Shown here: positions 42,104-50,637 of the stretch, piece by piece
Position numbering within the stretch: the first letter of the stretch is position 1
How the letters are laid out: the number at the start of each line of letters is the position of its first letter
Assembly (NCBI RefSeq): GCF_014876775.1
Contig: NZ_CP062310.1
Location: 1,527,699 to 1,591,698 of the forward strand
Length of the DNA: 64,000 nucleotides
DNA from: Infirmifilum lucidum
GTDB taxonomy: Archaea > Thermoproteota > Thermoprotei > Thermofilales > Thermofilaceae
Reading direction: 5' to 3'
Notes under the pieces: generated by a model
Seen by the model: only the letters and a program-made list of their open reading frames with translations
Told to the model about the DNA's origin: nothing
The model's database searches: none
Made by a program: the position numbers and the translations under genes

Positions 42104-43153
42104 CTACAGGAAGTACGATGCGTAGATGTTCTTCGGCCTCGCCGGCGTTGCCACGATCTTCACAGTTCTCCCCACGCCCTCTCTTAGCGCCAGCTCGTAC
42201 ACGAGCTTGTAGGCCACGAGGTCTTCCATCGCGAAGCCCACAGAGTCGAATAGCGTGACCTCCGACTGGCTTGTCCTGCCGGGCTTCAGCCCCAGGACTA
42301 TCTCGCCGAGGTGCGCGTAGACTTTCTCCCTCGGCACTTGCTGGGCCTCGCCCTCGCGGAGCGCCTGGTCTGGGAAGTCTACTACGAGCTTAGCCCTCTC
42401 CACGAGGGCTTTCTCGAGCTCCACCTTGCCCGGGGAGTCGGAGCCGACAGCGTTCATGTGCGCCCCGTCCCGCACCCACGAGTTGTACACTACGGGAGGC
42501 GTCCCCGCGGGCTTGCAGGTCAGCGTCGTGAGGACGTCCGCCCTAGAAGCCACGACCTCCGGACCCGCCGGGGAGACGTCGAAGCTTATCCTAGACGCGG
42601 TGGAGGCGAAGTCCCTTAGGGCCTCGCTGTCCACGTCGTAGGCGTAGACTGCGGAGGGCTTCACGACCAGGGAGAGGGCGTGGAGGTGGGGGAGAGACTG
42701 GGCGCCTGTCCCTATGACGCCTAGGGCCTCGCTGTCCCTCCTCGCGAGGTACTTCGTCGCGAGGGCCGTCGCCGCGGCGGTGCGGAGGGCCGTGAGTATA
42801 GTCGACTCTGCGAGCATTAGCGGTAGCCCCGTCTCGCCGTCTACGAGGACGCCCAGGGCCATTATGGTCGACAGCCCGTACTCCCGCGGGTTGAGCGGGT
42901 GTGTGTTGACGACCTTCACCGCGAAGAACCTGGAGTCTGCGGCGGGCATGGACTCGACGGAGCCCTTCTCGAAGTAGAACTCGTGCCTCGCGGGAACCCT
43001 TATCTCGCCCCTAGCGAACAGCGCGAACCCCTCTTCAAGCCTGTGCATCATGAGCCTCAGGAACTCCTCGAGGCCCACGCGCTTGACCAGGCCGGCGACG
43101 TCTACCTCGTCTAGCAGGAGCGTCTCGACGCGCGGCCTGTCCCCAGAGGCCAA
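42104..43153 (-). CDS. Ornithine cyclodeaminase / alanine dehydrogenase family
   Basis: About 349 residues of the OCD/mu-crystallin family. ARHEFYFEKGSVESMPAADS and FFAVKVVNTHPLNP near residues 60-90 hold the substrate-binding Arg and Lys. LGVIGTGAQSLPHLHAL near 150 is the Rossmann NAD(P) motif, followed by YAYDVDSEAL. The reaction may be ornithine cyclisation to proline, or reductive amination of pyruvate as in archaeal AlaDH; sequence alone does not separate them. The TTG at 43153 gives the normal length; a longer frame to 43249 adds residues not seen in the family. It stands alone. Confidence 0.8.
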   Translation of the reverse strand: MASGDRPRVETLLLDEVDVAGLVKRVGLEEFLRLMMHRLEEGFALFARGEIRVPARHEFYFEKGSVESMPAADSRFFAVKVVNTHPLNPREYGLSTIMALGVLVDGETGLPLMLAESTILTALRTAAATALATKYLARRDSEALGVIGTGAQSLPHLHALSLVVKPSAVYAYDVDSEALRDFASTASRISFDVSPAGPEVVASRADVLTTLTCKPAGTPPVVYNSWVRDGAHMNAVGSDSPGKVELEKALVERAKLVVDFPDQALREGEAQQVPREKVYAHLGEIVLGLKPGRTSQSEVTLFDSVGFAMEDLVAYKLVYELALREGVGRTVKIVATPARPKNIYASYFL

Positions 43154-43271
43154 GCCCCAGCACCCACCGCATTCGAGCAGTAGGCATCTTAAGCTTACTG
43201 GAGCTGGAAGTGAAAAGTTTACAGCTGAAGGCCTGTGGGCTGTGTACATTTACCATATTTATAAGCCTAGG

Positions 43272-43717
43272 ATGACTGTATGGCCCGTGGGGGAGTCTGA
43301 GAGGCGAGTCGACAGGCTCGACATCTTGGTTGGGTACATGGGCGGGGAGCGGAGGGACGTCCTCGAGAAGAAAGTTCTCGAAGCCTTCAGAGGGGCCCTC
43401 GAGGAGAAGGGGGTCGAGCCAAGTAGAGTGGAGAGGCTGAGGCTGAGGGACGAGGACGGTAGCCTAACGGGCGTCAGGGGCAGGGTTATCGACGTTGGCG
43501 TCCTTTCCGAGGGCGAGGAGGTATACGTTGTTAAGGCCAAGCCCTGGGCCGACGTAGAGCACGTGGAGTCGTTGCGCGTCGAGGCAGAGGCTGTCGGCAG
43601 GGCTCTGGGCAAGCGCGTGGCGGGGGTCTTCCTCGTGGCTGTCACGTGGACAGGGAGGCCTACGAGAGGGCTAGGGAGCTCGGAGTCGAGGTCGTCTGCG
43701 GCCACGTGGTAGAGTAG
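43272..43717 (+). pseudogene. Frameshifted PD-(D/E)XK nuclease-like gene
   Basis: A small protein of the crenarchaeal coiled-coil/nuclease-like group: LEKKVLEAFRGALEEKGVEP, then RVIDVGVLSEGEEVYVVKAK near residue 80, resembling the D-x(n)-E-x-K core but with Lys in place of Glu (VVKAK). After VAGVFLVAVT the frame is lost by one base near 43645. The expected ending (VDREAYERARELGVEVVCGH) is found in another frame to a stop at 43715-43717. It starts at ATG 43272 behind a TATA element at 43257-43263. The frameshift and the altered core suggest decay. Confidence 0.6.
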
Positions 43718-43988
43718 CTGCCCCCGTCTCCAGGGTAGACCCCCGTGCTATTGTATATATAATTACGATTTAATTGTGCAGTTTCTCTGGACTTCCTCTA
43801 TTCCCAGAACTCTCGAGGTACTGACCCGCTCACAGCTGTCCTAGAGTGCCGCGGAGCCCGTTGTAACTGTTACTCTTCCCGCGCGTGGCAGGATCCCTGT
43901 AGCCTGTGAATAACGGTGTTATTACTAAATAAACCATTATTATAATTGAAGCAACCCTTGTTATTTTTGATAAGCATAATGTTATTGT
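43718..43988. other. Intergenic AT-rich stretch, no gene seen
   Basis: This stretch separates the frameshifted nuclease-like gene and the converging unknown gene. It is AT-rich towards 43900-43990. No RNA gene or repeat was recognised. Confidence 0.4.
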
Positions 43989-44639
43989 CTAAGATAACGT
44001 GGTTGTACTATGCTCCCGCGAGGCCTCCGCCGCCTGCCACCAACCCGCGCCCCCTTCCTCCACGCAGAAGACGTATGACCCTCTTACATCGAGCTTTAGC
44101 CCGCTCCCCTTAATCCTCTCGTTAACCTCCTCTACCGCCTTGTTCACGTCCTCAGCTCTCCTCAACCGCCTGCCGAACACCCTCGCTAGTGACGGGGCTT
44201 TTGTCCAGTCAGTCCTGGTCTTCCCGTTTAGCTTTCTGCAGTCCTCCCTCACGAGGTTGTAGACAGTGACGTCATATTGCTGGGTGCGCGTAGAGGGCGA
44301 GATAATGCTGGTGAGTTGCCGGGTCGCAACTGTGGCTATCCGCTTGAGCAGGAGGCCTTTCAGGTCTATCCGCTGGCGTATCATAAGAGGCCCGAAGAGT
44401 GGCCGCTCGGTTTCCTCGCCCTTTATAGTCTCCTCTGCCCTATATAGGGCATCGTAGATTGTATCTAGCTCTGGGACTACGATCGGGACAAGCAAGGCTT
44501 CTTTAAGTGTAATGCGGGGCTGTTTGCTCGACACGACGACGTATACTAGCTTATACTCCTTGGACTTCTCGCCCATTTTGACAACGTCCTCGAGGTCAGC
44601 TCTCGCTCTTCCAAGCTGTGTGGGGTCTCCTGTAACCAT
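43989..44639 (-). CDS. Hypothetical protein, unknown function
   Basis: A 216-residue soluble protein that I do not recognise. It has an alpha/beta N-terminal half (YKLVYVVVSSKQPRITLKEA) and a helical C-terminal half (RRAEDVNKAVEEVNERIKGS), ending in a Trp/Glu-rich tail. No metal-binding or nucleotide-binding motif is evident. It follows the archaeal ATPase gene by 25 bases on the same strand, so the two may form an operon, and its function may be linked to that ATPase. Confidence 0.5.
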   Translation of the reverse strand: MVTGDPTQLGRARADLEDVVKMGEKSKEYKLVYVVVSSKQPRITLKEALLVPIVVPELDTIYDALYRAEETIKGEETERPLFGPLMIRQRIDLKGLLLKRIATVATRQLTSIISPSTRTQQYDVTVYNLVREDCRKLNGKTRTDWTKAPSLARVFGRRLRRAEDVNKAVEEVNERIKGSGLKLDVRGSYVFCVEEGGAGWWQAAEASREHSTTTLS

Positions 44640-44664
44640 AGGCCCGGCTTCTAAGGTTGGGGGC

Positions 44665-45939
44665 CTAGAGGTTGCCTGCTCTCAGGGCTTTCTCGCTCGC
44701 CCTCCTCGAGGCCTCGACTAGGTCTTCGGGCCCGTACGCCTCGTCGAGCCACGCCGCCTCCGGCCTCTCGGTTAGGCTGACGGCCCCGAACTTCGGCACG
44801 CCTAGCTTCCTGGCCAGCTCTGCGCCCCTCCTCGCCTCGGCCTCCGTCACTGCTCCGACTTTCACTTCGTAGGCTATGGCTGGCGCCCCGGAAGCGTCGA
44901 GGAGGACTACGTCCAGGTCTCCCTCCGGGGTCACGGTGTACGCCTGCCTGAGCCCCTTGTACTCGGCTAGTACCTCGCCTACCGCGAACTGCGCCTCCAA
45001 CGCGAACCTGGCCTTCAGGTCTTCTGGCCGTGGCTGTAGCCCGGCGGAGAGGTACTTCTCGTCCGCGTAGAGTAGGAGCGAGACAGCGGGGCTTGCGAGC
45101 CTGTAGTAGCTCTTCGCGCCCCGCGTCCTCCAGAGCCTGATTCCCTCGACGAGCCCCATGCCCTCAAGGACTCCCAGCAGGCCTGTGACAGTGCTAGGCG
45201 CGGGGCTCGAAACTAGGCCCGCGCTGTAGAGTCTCTGCGATACGGCGCTGAGCCTCCACTCGCCGGACGCTAGCGCTCTGAGCGTGGCCTCGTAGGCCCT
45301 AGTGAGGCTCCTCTCCTCCTCCATGAACACCTCGCCTACGAGCCCCCCGGCGGCCATCGAGAGGGGCTCGGCCTTGAGGGCCAGGTCTTCCCAGGGCTTC
45401 CTCGAGAAGTCCAAGTGCGGGATGAGCCACGGATCCCTGGCGACGACGGCCCACAGGACAGCGTCGCGCGGGCCCATGTGCCTCGAGAGCGAGGCTACAG
45501 TGTCGGACATGCTGGCCACTCTGACGGGGAGGGGCGCGAGGAGGCCCAGGAGGGGGCTCCGGGAGTCGAACACCTTTCTCGAGACCCCGAGGCTCGAGCC
45601 GCAGAGCACGAGCCTGCCTTTGGCCTCCTGGTAGGCGACTGCCACTAGATCCCAGTACTTCTCCGGGAGCCTCTGGAACTCGTCCAGCACGGCTAGAGCC
45701 TCCTCGCCTCTCACCCTTGCGGTGACGGCCTTCAGGCAGTCTGCTAGAGGTAGAGTGTCCACGCCCCCGCTACTCTCAACTATGCACTCACCTCCCCTCG
45801 TCACAGTAACGTACATGTCCCAGTCGAGGCACCTCCTCAATAGCCACGTCTTCCCGGTCTTGCGCCTGCCGTATACCAGTAGCCAGCCCTCGGTCGCTCT
45901 AAGCCAGCTACACTCCCTCCGGGCAATTTCTATCACCAT
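44665..45939 (-). CDS. Archaeal ATPase with DUF234-like nuclease fold
   Basis: A 424-residue protein of the archaeal ATPase group. Walker A is VYGRRKTGKTWLLRR near residue 25, and Walker B-like ALAVLDEFQRLPEKYWD lies near 90. A winged-helix region comes around residues 235-290 (YSAGLVSSPAPSTVTGLLGV). A C-terminal PD-(D/E)xK-like fold has DLDVVLLD and IAYEVKVG. These genes are numerous in hyperthermophiles and their role is unclear; mobile-element or defence links are suspected. The ATG at 45939 is chosen over a more distal frame start because a TATA element (about 45962-45972) fits it and a palindrome overlaps it. Confidence 0.75.
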   Translation of the reverse strand: MVIEIARRECSWLRATEGWLLVYGRRKTGKTWLLRRCLDWDMYVTVTRGGECIVESSGGVDTLPLADCLKAVTARVRGEEALAVLDEFQRLPEKYWDLVAVAYQEAKGRLVLCGSSLGVSRKVFDSRSPLLGLLAPLPVRVASMSDTVASLSRHMGPRDAVLWAVVARDPWLIPHLDFSRKPWEDLALKAEPLSMAAGGLVGEVFMEEERSLTRAYEATLRALASGEWRLSAVSQRLYSAGLVSSPAPSTVTGLLGVLEGMGLVEGIRLWRTRGAKSYYRLASPAVSLLLYADEKYLSAGLQPRPEDLKARFALEAQFAVGEVLAEYKGLRQAYTVTPEGDLDVVLLDASGAPAIAYEVKVGAVTEAEARRGAELARKLGVPKFGAVSLTERPEAAWLDEAYGPEDLVEASRRASEKALRAGNL

Positions 45940-45946
45940 GGTGATA
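45931..45946 (-). promoter_or_regulatory. Palindrome over the start codon of the ATPase gene
   Basis: TATCACCATGGTGATA is a perfect 16-bp palindrome centred on the start codon. It is followed upstream by GTGATATCAC, a second 10-bp palindrome that overlaps it (45940-45949), and by ATGATAT at 45955-45961. The cluster sits between the TATA box and the start, as expected for an autoregulatory operator. Confidence 0.5.
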
Positions 45947-46023
45947 TCACTGTAATGATATTGCAGATATAATAAATCTTTTTCCAGCACGGCTACTGCA
46001 ACCCGGCTAGCCTGTTTACAACT

Positions 46024-46054
46024 GAAAGCCTCGCCCTTCAGGGCGGGGAGGACG
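46024..46054 (+). mobile_element. IS200/IS605-like end hairpin (relic)
   Basis: GCCTCGCCCTTCAGGGCGG followed by GGAGGACGTCAG is typical of the right end of archaeal IS200/IS605 elements, where it also forms the 3' end of the TnpB-associated RNA. In this orientation tnpB would lie at lower coordinates on the plus strand, but that space holds the ATPase gene. The element is therefore a remnant. It abuts the shortened gene at 46055. Confidence 0.45.
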
Positions 46055-46381
46055 TCAGTCTCGCGCAAGCCCGAAGGGTGTGGGTCTCGATAGGCCGTAG
46101 CGGGGGGAGATCACTATGTCCGTGAGCACTTCCCTGGACTCGACGTCCCCCGCTACCACTTTAACAAAGGCCCTCCTCGTGTAGTACCACGCCCTGAGCG
46201 GTCCTCCAGCAGTCTCCAGCGTCACCTCGAACGACCCTTCGGGGGGCCAGAGGCCCAGCTCTTTGGCGACGTCGATTGGGATCAGGAGTTGCGGGAAGGG
46301 GGCCTCATAACCGCTGTTCAGGAGGGCCACGAGCTCCACTTCCCTCTCTGTCCTCACTCTTATCCTCAGCCTTACCGGCAT
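46055..46381 (-). pseudogene. Retropepsin-like protein gene truncated at its 3' end
   Basis: The 108-residue product contains VELVALLNSGYEAPFPQLLI and PIDVAKELGLWPPEG, resembling crenarchaeal proteins with an aspartic-protease-like fold, though the usual D-S/T-G is N-S-G here. Relatives as I recall them continue after the DIVISPRY region, whereas here the last 15 or so residues are of different character and run into the IS-end hairpin at 46024-46054. A truncation by insertion is inferred. It may still be translated. A 48-residue overlapping frame at 46305-46451 exists but is doubtful. Confidence 0.45.
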
Positions 46382-46736
46382 CTCCAGCTACCCTTATCCT
46401 GCCCACTTTGACGGGCAGCTTGAACCTTATCCTCCCGACGAAGACCCTCACGTGGAGAAAAAGCCTGGAGTGGCTTAAAAAGGTTATCGGAGAGCCCCCG
46501 AGACCCCCCCTCCACCTCTATCTCCTCAATTCTCCTAATAAATGTGGGGACAGTGAACGCCACGACAGATGCGGGGAAGAAGGTGTAAGGGCATAAGTCC
46601 AAAATCCGTTATTGCAGGCCCTCTGCGGCAGCACTTCTAGCCAGGTTGAACGGGTCAAGAGAAGCAACTTCACCTTTAGTAATAAAAAATCTTAAAGAGC
46701 AATTTTTATATAGGCGTTTTTTCTAAAATATGTATT
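46382..46736 (+). promoter_or_regulatory. Intergenic with promoter of the peptide transporter operon
   Basis: TTTTTATATA at 46703-46712 is a strong TATA box about 25-30 nt before the ATG at 46737, predicting a leaderless mRNA. GC content drops sharply from about 46650 onward and stays lower through the operon. Short open frames on the minus strand around 46380-46600 are not convincing genes. Confidence 0.6.
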
Positions 46737-48665
46737 ATGGGCGAGAAAAAGCCCGAAGAAAAGCCCAGAGCGAGGCCTAAAGCTCTATATATCGCTGCCG
46801 CTATTATCGTGGTAATCGTTTTAGCCGCTCTAGCTTATATCCTAACGCTTCCTAAAGCCCCTCAAGTTGCATGGCAATTACCTCTCCCCCCTGATGCCAG
46901 GAGAGGGGACGTGTTGGTTATAGAGAATCACCACGGCACGCACGCAGATCCCCAGAACTTCAACCGTCTGGTTCCTGGCAGACCTGGATGGGGTGCTACT
47001 GGTTATAGCCAGGTTTGCGCAGGCGCCCTCTGGTATATAAACACTACGAATTCAGAACTTATTAGCTGGTTGGCTGCAGGTCCTCCGGAATACTCTCCAG
47101 ACTATAGGGAGGTGACTATCTACCTGAGGAAAGGTATTACCTGGAGTGACGGAGTCCCATTCACTGCTGATGATGTAGTGTTCCACATAAACTTGATCAG
47201 GAATACACAAGGTCTTTTCGGTAATGCCATCTTCAAGAAGTGGGTTGCTGATGTTTCGAAGGTTGACGACTATACCGTCAAAGTCAAGCTCACTGAGCCT
47301 AACCCAAGGTTCCACCTATTCTTGACGGTGGTAATCTACGGATCTCCTTATAATGGTATAGTACCGAAACACATATGGGAGAAGGAAGACCCCCTCAAGT
47401 TCAAGTTTTACCCGCCAGTCTGCCTAGGACCGTATGTACTGAAACAAGTGGATCCGGGGGGTAACTGGTTCCTATGGGAGAGGAATGAGAACTGGTGGGG
47501 TACGAGGCTTTATGGCATGAAACCGGCTCCCAAGTACGTGCTATTCATACACCACGGGCCTGAAGATAAGAAGGCTTTAGCTATGTCGAGACACGAACTC
47601 GATGCTATAAGAACCTTCCTGCCGGAAAACTTCCAGGTAGTGTGGCAGAACAACAAGTATATAGGTGGATGGAGGAAGGAGCCGCCCTTTGCCTGGCTCT
47701 TCGACGCTTGTGTTAAAGGCATAGCCTTTAATCTCCAGAGGTATCCCTACAACATAACTGAGGTCAGACTTGCTTTAAGGCATGTAATAAACTTCAAGGC
47801 TATATATGAGGCCTTCGAGGGACCTGACGGATCTCTGCCTTCAGTGGCAGCTCTACCTGTTGTACCAACCCCCCTGGCTGTCAAACTATATTACGAACCA
47901 CTTGAAAGTGAGCTAGTTAAACTGGGTTATGATCCAAGTATAAAGTGGTGGAAATATGACCCTGAGAAGGCTGCCCGGCTTCTTGAAAGTGTAGGATTTA
48001 AGAAGGGGCCTGACGGTAAATGGCGCCTACCCAACGGCGAGAAATGGGTTATAAACATAATAGCCCCGAGTGGCTTTGAAATGGAGAGCCAGAGGATAGC
48101 CTTCTTAGTTGCCGACCAGTGGAAAGCTTTTGACATAGAAGTTAACGTTAACCCAGTTGAAACTGGAGTATTCTCGCCTTCATGGAGCAGAGGCACATTC
48201 GACGTGGGAGCATTCTGGCCCGGCTGCTCACTCCTGGCAGACTTAACGCCCCATATACAATGGTGGCACAGCAAGTACTTTGACCCCTCTGCACCAAGCA
48301 TTGGGTGGGCTGGCTACTCCTTCCCAAAGAGAGATTTATTGAACAGCATAATAGACGAGATGGAGCGAACGCCTTCAGGAGACCCCAAGATCTACGAGCT
48401 GGGCCGAGAAGCTCTATTGATATGGGCTGAGCAGGCGCCATGGATAGGTTTCTTCCCAACACCGTTCTATACTTTAAACGACAATTACGTGTGGACAAAC
48501 TGGCCTCACTACCCCGATAACTACTACATGGATCCAGTCTACTGGTGGGCTCAAATGCAGTTTATAATACTCCAGCTTAAACCAACAGGCAACGTTGAGA
48601 GGCTAGATAAGACTATGCCGGGAAAGCCTCCTGTGCTACCCATTGAGATTCCCAAAAAGCCCTAA
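46737..48665 (+). CDS. Peptide-type ABC transporter substrate-binding protein
   Basis: A 642-residue family 5 solute-binding protein (DppA/OppA type). A basic N-terminus is followed by one membrane segment (LYIAAAIIVVIVLAALAYIL, residues 18-37) that anchors it outside the membrane; no lipobox Cys is present. The mature part has YSPDYREVTIYLRKGITWSD and GVPFTADDVVFHINL, the family signature, and many Trp/Tyr residues typical of these proteins. The ligand could be oligopeptides or oligosaccharides. It is the first gene of a five-gene operon. Codon use is less GC-rich than the CRISPR region, possibly reflecting horizontal transfer. Confidence 0.92.
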   Translation: MGEKKPEEKPRARPKALYIAAAIIVVIVLAALAYILTLPKAPQVAWQLPLPPDARRGDVLVIENHHGTHADPQNFNRLVPGRPGWGATGYSQVCAGALWYINTTNSELISWLAAGPPEYSPDYREVTIYLRKGITWSDGVPFTADDVVFHINLIRNTQGLFGNAIFKKWVADVSKVDDYTVKVKLTEPNPRFHLFLTVVIYGSPYNGIVPKHIWEKEDPLKFKFYPPVCLGPYVLKQVDPGGNWFLWERNENWWGTRLYGMKPAPKYVLFIHHGPEDKKALAMSRHELDAIRTFLPENFQVVWQNNKYIGGWRKEPPFAWLFDACVKGIAFNLQRYPYNITEVRLALRHVINFKAIYEAFEGPDGSLPSVAALPVVPTPLAVKLYYEPLESELVKLGYDPSIKWWKYDPEKAARLLESVGFKKGPDGKWRLPNGEKWVINIIAPSGFEMESQRIAFLVADQWKAFDIEVNVNPVETGVFSPSWSRGTFDVGAFWPGCSLLADLTPHIQWWHSKYFDPSAPSIGWAGYSFPKRDLLNSIIDEMERTPSGDPKIYELGREALLIWAEQAPWIGFFPTPFYTLNDNYVWTNWPHYPDNYYMDPVYWWAQMQFIILQLKPTGNVERLDKTMPGKPPVLPIEIPKKP

Positions 48666-48713
48666 ATAACTTAGGCAAAAATGAGGTTCTTTTTTCTTTG
48701 TTGGTAGGTGTTG

Positions 48714-49724
48714 ATGTCTGGAGAGGGTCTCCTAAGATTTGCCTTAATAAGGGTAGTGTACTTCTTTGCAACTATATTTACGGCATTTAGCCTAACTTAC
48801 CTACTCCTTAGGCTTATGCCTGTTAATGCCGTGGAGAACGTAATTACCCAAATCACTGCCCAAGGTATGATCTACGATCCTGAGGCTTTAAATATCCTAA
48901 GGAGACAACTCTACGAAATCTTCGGGCTTGTAGGATCTCCCTGGGAGCAATACCTCAGGTATCTTAGGGGCGTCTTCACACTCGATTTTGGCCCCTCAAT
49001 ACTAGCCTTCCCGACTCCAGCCAAGAGTCTCGTGGTCAGGTATCTTCCGTGGACTATTGGACTGCTCTTCTTCACGACTATTATCTCATGGGTCATTGGA
49101 AACTTACTGGGCATGTTGTCAGCGCTTAAGGAGGAGTCCATACTCTCAAAGATCCTCCAGGGAGTAGCTGTAACTCTCTACCCCATACCCTATTATGTAA
49201 TGGCTCTAGTCCTCATATTTTTACTAGCCTATTTAATCCCTATTTTCCCGCTTAGTGGGTCTTCTATTTACATGGAGAGGCTGGATCTAGGCACAGTGCT
49301 CAGTATTCTCCGTGCAGCGACACTCCCTGCTCTCTCAATAGTGATAGTAAGTGCATTAGGCTGGTGGTTTCTCAGCTCTAGGACTCTAACTCTGAGAGTT
49401 AAAGCAGAGGATTATGTAGAGCAAGCTTACCTGAGAGGTCTTCCCGAGGGACTAATCGTGAAGAAGTATATTATGAGGAATATATTACTCCCACAAGTGA
49501 CTGCTCTGGGATTAGCCTTAGGTACTATCTTCAGCGGAGCCGTAATAACAGAGGCCATTTTCGCTTACCCGGGTCTTGGCCTCCTTCTTTTTAGAGCAAT
49601 AAGTACAGGCGATTACTCTACGGCTCTGAGTATCGTAAGTCTCTCTATATATGGGGTTGCTCTCGGAACTCTTATCCTCGACCTTATCTATCCTCTCATA
49701 GACCCTAGAGTAGGACACAGGTGA
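48714..49724 (+). CDS. ABC transporter permease, DppB type
   Basis: A 336-residue inner-membrane permease with about six membrane spans. The N-terminal helix (FALIRVVYFFATIFTAFSLT), the DFGPSI motif after the first loop, and the C-terminal ITEAIFAYPGLGLLLFRAI and DLIYPLIDPRV are characteristic of DppB/OppB. It forms the channel with the next gene's product. The ATG at 48714 has GGTAGGTG just upstream; GTG 48708 and TTG 48711 are weaker options. Confidence 0.93.
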   Translation: MSGEGLLRFALIRVVYFFATIFTAFSLTYLLLRLMPVNAVENVITQITAQGMIYDPEALNILRRQLYEIFGLVGSPWEQYLRYLRGVFTLDFGPSILAFPTPAKSLVVRYLPWTIGLLFFTTIISWVIGNLLGMLSALKEESILSKILQGVAVTLYPIPYYVMALVLIFLLAYLIPIFPLSGSSIYMERLDLGTVLSILRAATLPALSIVIVSALGWWFLSSRTLTLRVKAEDYVEQAYLRGLPEGLIVKKYIMRNILLPQVTALGLALGTIFSGAVITEAIFAYPGLGLLLFRAISTGDYSTALSIVSLSIYGVALGTLILDLIYPLIDPRVGHR

Positions 49725-49728
49725 GAAC

Positions 49729-50637
49729 ATGAGAAAGCAGCCTCTCTTGACAAGAATAGGTGAACTTTTTAAGCCCCTTGTAAGATATACTCTTCTTCTT
49801 TATAAATTCAACCTTAAATTCAGGGTAGGTCTATTAACTCTGACGGCGCTCATACTCTTTGGCGCGATCTCCGTTGCGACACCGCCGCATCACTGGAAAT
49901 GGTTTGTGCTTCCTAAGGATCAACCCCCCTCTCTTTCAAGTATAGACGTTATCATGGGTACTACGACCAATGGGAGGAGCGTCTTCTGGGCCTCAACAAA
50001 TGCTGTACTCAATTCTCTAGTCATAGCTATTCTCACTGCCTTGATAGCATCTCATGTGGGACTCTTCATAGGGCTTGTTGCGGGGTACCGGGGAGGTCTT
50101 ATTGATAGGACTCTAATGTTCATAACGGATTCTTTTGTGGTTATACCCCAGCTACCGTTGCTCATACTACTAGCAATGCTCCTTAGGGATATTCTCACAA
50201 TACCCTTCATGGCTCTCCTTATATCAGTGAGTTCATGGCCTTGGCCGGCTAGGCAGGTGAGAGCCATGGTAATTAGCTTGAGGGAGAGAGAGTTTGTGTC
50301 TACAGCTATTCTCACGGGGATACCAGAATGGCAGGTTATCTTGAAAGAAATAATGCCGCACCTGCTGGGATGGCATTTAATTAATGCCACTAATACGGTA
50401 CTCTATGCAATAGGTGCTGAAGTAGGTCTTTCAGTTTTAGGCCTCTCAATACTGTCTATAGATACTCTAGGGACAATGATATACTGGTCTATGATAGGCT
50501 ACCCATCGCTCTTTAGGGGAGTTTGGTGGTGGCCTCTTCCACCTATAATTCTCACAATAGTTGTCTTTGTAAGCCTATATCTTGTCTCAACAGCAATAGC
50601 TGAGAGTATAGAATCTAAGCGGGGGGTGATCTCTTAA
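49729..50637 (+). CDS. ABC transporter permease, DppC type
   Basis: A 302-residue permease, partner of the upstream DppB-like protein. It has an N-terminal membrane helix, then a cluster of spans with GLVAGYRGGLIDRTLM and TDSFVVIPQLPLLILLAM, the typical DppC signature. The coupling loop that docks to the ATPases follows (TAILTGIPEWQVILKEIMPH). It starts 4 bases after the previous stop and abuts the next ATG directly. Confidence 0.93.
   Translation: MRKQPLLTRIGELFKPLVRYTLLLYKFNLKFRVGLLTLTALILFGAISVATPPHHWKWFVLPKDQPPSLSSIDVIMGTTTNGRSVFWASTNAVLNSLVIAILTALIASHVGLFIGLVAGYRGGLIDRTLMFITDSFVVIPQLPLLILLAMLLRDILTIPFMALLISVSSWPWPARQVRAMVISLREREFVSTAILTGIPEWQVILKEIMPHLLGWHLINATNTVLYAIGAEVGLSVLGLSILSIDTLGTMIYWSMIGYPSLFRGVWWWPLPPIILTIVVFVSLYLVSTAIAESIESKRGVIS

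Noticed and set aside
46305-46451. A 48-codon minus-strand frame overlapping the truncated retropepsin-like gene
   Set aside because: It overlaps most of a better candidate in another frame and has no independent support.
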